Source: Desulfobacteraceae bacterium
GTDB taxonomy: Bacteria; Desulfobacterota; DSM-4660; Desulfatiglandales; Desulfatiglandaceae
Assembly: GCA_011042035.1 (NCBI GenBank)
Contig: DQZA01000047.1
Span: 1-15,465 of the forward strand
DNA length: 15,465 nucleotides
Direction of reading: 5' to 3'
A program made the translations under genes and the position numbers. Each line of letters begins with the position of its first letter. The stretch's first letter is position 1. The notes under the pieces were generated by a model. The model made no database searches and was not told where the DNA came from. It worked only from the letters and a program-made list of their open reading frames with translations. Shown one piece after another: positions 12,702 to 15,465 of this stretch.

Positions 12702-15465
12702 AAAATACGTTTACTCATTTGAAGAAGGTGACGGAAAGAACAAACAGCTTCTAGGAGGCAAGGGTGCCAATTTATGTGAAATGACCCAGATCGGACTGCC
12801 TGTTCCTCCCGGGTTTGTTATCACAACTGAGGCATGCCGCTTTTATCTTTCGAAGGAGAAAAAGAAACTAGATCCTGAGTTGAAGAAACAGATCAAAGAC
12901 GCGATGGCAGCCCTTGAGAAGGAAACGGGTAAGGGTTTCGGAGACTCGAAAAATCCACTTCTTGTTTCGGTGCGCTCCGGTGCGGCAATCTCCATGCCGG
13001 GGATGATGGATACTATTTTGAATCTTGGCCTCAACGATCAAACGGTCAAAGGGCTGGCCAAAAGGACAAACAATGAGCGGTTTGCCTATGATTCGTACAG
13101 ACGTCTCATACAACTGTTTGGGTCAGTGGCTTTGAATATAAGTGATGAAGAGTTCGATAGAGTTTTCAATGAAATAAAGAAAAAATATAAAGCTAAAAAT
13201 GATATTGACCTGGATGCCAATTCACTTAAGGAAACGTGCTCAGAGTTTTTGAAGCTTATAGAGGAAAAGGCAAAGAGGCCGTTTCCCCAAGATCCCTATG
13301 AACAGCTCGAGGCGGCTGTGGAGGCAGTTTTTAGGTCTTGGATGGGAAAGAGGGCGGTGGATTACCGCCGCGAATTCAACATCACCCCTGATATGGCAAA
13401 TGGTACGGCAGTAAATATATGCACAATGGTTTTTGGCAATATGGGAGAAACAAGTGCGACTGGGGTAGCCTTTACGAGGAATCCAGGCACCGGTGAAAAT
13501 AGGCTCTATGGTGAATACATGGTCAATGCCCAGGGTGAAGACGTGGTGGCAGGAATTAGAACACCTAAGCCCATAAGAGAATTGCGCAGGGAGATGCCTG
13601 GAGTTTACCGCGAGCTGGAAAAGTTAAGGCATACCCTGGAGAGGCATTATAAGGAAGTGCAGGATTTTGAATTTACAATAGAAAATGGAAAGCTCTATTG
13701 TCTACAGACCAGAAACGCAAAGATGAATGCCGCGGCATTCATCAAGACATCCATAGACATGGTGAACGAAGGGCTCATAACCGAGCAGGAAGCGATCCTG
13801 AGGGTCCAACCAGACATGCTGGCTCAGCTTCTTCATCCGCGCCTTGATCCCAGTGCCAAGGCCCAGCTACTGGCAGAGGGATTACCCGCATCTCCTGGTG
13901 CTGCCTCAGGAAGATTGGTATTTGACGCGGATAGGGCCGAGTCCAAGGCAAAGCTGGGCGAGAAGGTGATTCTGATCAGGGAGGAAACCAAGCCCGAAGA
14001 TATTCATGGTTTTTTTGCAGCCCAAGGTATTCTCACAAGCCGTGGCGGAAAAACCTCACATGCAGCGGTGGTGGCCAGAAGCATGGGTAAGCCATGTGTT
14101 TCTGGATGCGAGCCCATGACCATTGACCATCAGGCCAGGGAGGCCGTGGTGGGAGGCGTAGTGCTGAGGGAGGGCGACGTGGTTACCATTGATGGCAGCA
14201 CCGGAAAGGTTTACCTCGGGCAAGTTCCCACCATAGAGCCGGAATTCGTGGAGGACTTGCTAGTGCTATTGGAATGGGCCGACGAGATCAGTGAACTGGA
14301 GGTCATGGCAAATGCCGATACCCCAGAGGCCGTGGAAAAGGCCAAAAAATATGGCGCCAAGGGAATAGGGCTGTGCCGAACCGAGCGCATGTTCAACCAT
14401 CCAGAGCGGCTGCCCATCGTCCAAGAGATGATACTGGCCGAAAATGCCAAGGAGAGACAGGCGGCACTGGATAAGTTGCTACCTTTTCAGAAGGATGACT
14501 TCAAAGAGATTTTTAGAATCATGGACGGCATGCCTGTGACCATTAGGCTTTTGGATCCTCCGATACACGAGTTTTTGCCTTCTGCCGAGGAGCTTGTAAA
14601 TGAGATTGCGCGTCTGCGCGAGCTGAGAAAGACGGTGGAGGGCATGGCCGCACTTCCCGAAACCTTAAAGTTATTGGACCCAGAGCTTCACAAAAGGTAC
14701 GCGGCCAATCTGGAGATGATAACCAGGGGCCTAGAGGAACTTAAGGACAAGCATCTGGCTGAGGACCTGATAGAGGCCAAGGAGCAAATGCTGAAGAAGG
14801 TCAGGGCACTGGCGGAGATAAACCCCATGCTGGGTCACAGGGGGGTGAGGCTGGGGATCACATATCCCGAAATCTACAGCATGCAGATCAGGGCGATACT
14901 TGAGGCAACAGCCGAGCACTTAAAAGACGGAGGGCAGATCGTTCCTGAGATTATGGTGCCGCAGGTGTGCACACTGCAGGAACTCAAGTATGTCCACAGG
15001 TATGTCACGGAAATCCACAAGGATGTTGAGAAGAACTACAAGATCAACGTGCCTTACAAGTTTGGGACTATGATCGAGGTAGTTAGGGCTTGCATGAGGG
15101 CTGGACGCATCGCTGAACTGGCAGAATTTTTCTCCTTTGGCACGAATGACCTTACCCAGGCCACCTTTTCCTTCTCAAGAGAGGATGCAGAAAACAAGTT
15201 TTTACCCCTTTACAAGGAGAAGGGAATCTTGCAGCACAATCCTTTTGAGGTGTTGGACATAAAGGGTGTGGGCAGGCTGATGATGATCACCTGTGAATGG
15301 GCGAGAAAGACAAGGCCTGACATGAAGATAGGCATATGCGGTGAGCAGGGTGGAAACCCCGACTCCATCCGGTTCTGCCACCACATAAAGATGAGCTATG
15401 TGTCATGCTCGCCTCCAAGGGTGCCCATTGCAAGGCTTGCCGCGGCCCATGCCAAGCTTACGGAA
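12691..15465 (+). CDS. ppdK: Pyruvate, phosphate dikinase (3' end cut by window)
   Basis: Interconverts pyruvate + ATP + Pi and PEP + AMP + PPi by a swinging phosphohistidine domain. 925 codons are visible with no stop. The N-terminal ATP-grasp domain opens LLGGKGANLCEM and contains SVRSG (93–97). The phosphohistidine domain has GGKTSHAA with His457. The C-terminal PEP/pyruvate barrel has CRTE (Arg563), TIRLLDPP (Arg619), GTNDLTQ (Asn819) and ICGEQGG with Cys883. His457 and both arginines sit two residues after their Clostridium symbiosum counterparts, but the Cys about 52 after, so an insertion of about 50 residues lies between (around 630–710). By the same count the end is within roughly ten residues of the window edge. 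The GGAGGAAG ribosome binding site and ATG overlap the small membrane gene. It likely serves gluconeogenesis or pyruvate–PEP balance. Confidence 0.96.
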   Translation, partial: MSPKKYVYSFEEGDGKNKQLLGGKGANLCEMTQIGLPVPPGFVITTEACRFYLSKEKKKLDPELKKQIKDAMAALEKETGKGFGDSKNPLLVSVRSGAAISMPGMMDTILNLGLNDQTVKGLAKRTNNERFAYDSYRRLIQLFGSVALNISDEEFDRVFNEIKKKYKAKNDIDLDANSLKETCSEFLKLIEEKAKRPFPQDPYEQLEAAVEAVFRSWMGKRAVDYRREFNITPDMANGTAVNICTMVFGNMGETSATGVAFTRNPGTGENRLYGEYMVNAQGEDVVAGIRTPKPIRELRREMPGVYRELEKLRHTLERHYKEVQDFEFTIENGKLYCLQTRNAKMNAAAFIKTSIDMVNEGLITEQEAILRVQPDMLAQLLHPRLDPSAKAQLLAEGLPASPGAASGRLVFDADRAESKAKLGEKVILIREETKPEDIHGFFAAQGILTSRGGKTSHAAVVARSMGKPCVSGCEPMTIDHQAREAVVGGVVLREGDVVTIDGSTGKVYLGQVPTIEPEFVEDLLVLLEWADEISELEVMANADTPEAVEKAKKYGAKGIGLCRTERMFNHPERLPIVQEMILAENAKERQAALDKLLPFQKDDFKEIFRIMDGMPVTIRLLDPPIHEFLPSAEELVNEIARLRELRKTVEGMAALPETLKLLDPELHKRYAANLEMITRGLEELKDKHLAEDLIEAKEQMLKKVRALAEINPMLGHRGVRLGITYPEIYSMQIRAILEATAEHLKDGGQIVPEIMVPQVCTLQELKYVHRYVTEIHKDVEKNYKINVPYKFGTMIEVVRACMRAGRIAELAEFFSFGTNDLTQATFSFSREDAENKFLPLYKEKGILQHNPFEVLDIKGVGRLMMITCEWARKTRPDMKIGICGEQGGNPDSIRFCHHIKMSYVSCSPPRVPIARLAAAHAKLTE

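Noticed and set aside
1..15465. Mobile elements, CRISPR arrays or toxin–antitoxin pairs
   Set aside because: No transposase, integrase, repeat-spacer pattern or recognisable toxin gene was found on either strand; the tRNA genes at the left edge are intact with no adjacent integrase in the window.

Overview
The window reads as ordinary chromosomal DNA from an anaerobic bacterium. The gene content (hdrA–mvhD–metV–metF, pyruvate phosphate dikinase, an FmdB-type zinc ribbon protein) fits a Desulfobacterota-like sulfate or sulfur metaboliser, or a related anaerobe with a Wood–Ljungdahl pathway. The taxon is inferred from content, not shown. I see no transposase, integrase, CRISPR array or phage gene.

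Layout. Positions 3–11355 are all on the minus strand. Read in transcription order, the first block (about 6155 down to 3) is tig–clpP–clpX–lon followed by tRNA-Val(TAC) and tRNA-Asp(GTC). This is the classic protein-quality-control array: a ribosome-bound chaperone, the ClpXP protease, then Lon, with tight or overlapping junctions. A gap of about 520 bases (5958–6482) holds the probable tig promoters, a decayed-looking two-helix membrane ORF on the plus strand, and a strong intrinsic terminator for the next operon.

The second block (11355 down to 6483) is hdrA–mvhD–metV–metF, closing at the terminator at 6431–6460. It encodes a methylene-tetrahydrofolate reductase (MetF plus the cysteine-rich MetV) next to a flavin/iron–sulfur electron-transfer module. 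HdrA is the most interesting protein here. It is about 911 residues with two HdrA-type FAD modules in tandem, an intervening HdrA N-domain-like segment, and two C-terminal [4Fe-4S] motifs. The ferredoxin domain normally inserted in the FAD fold is missing from both modules, and hdrB and hdrC are not in the operon. With the separate MvhD it resembles a QmoA+QmoB-like unit wired to a methylene-THF reductase.

A divergent intergenic region (11356–11724) separates this from a plus-strand block: an fmdB-family gene behind a near-consensus sigma-70 promoter, an uncharacterised 108-residue protein, a 62-residue two-helix membrane protein whose end overlaps the next gene, and ppdK (pyruvate phosphate dikinase). 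ppdK runs off the window within roughly ten residues of its expected end and carries an insertion of about 50 residues in its C-terminal PEP-binding domain.

How the parts could work together (inference): the Hdr/MvhD/MetVF set would make methyl-THF or run the reverse reaction in C1 metabolism with energy-conserving electron transfer, while PpdK links pyruvate and PEP for gluconeogenesis in an anaerobe growing on C1 or C2 substrates.
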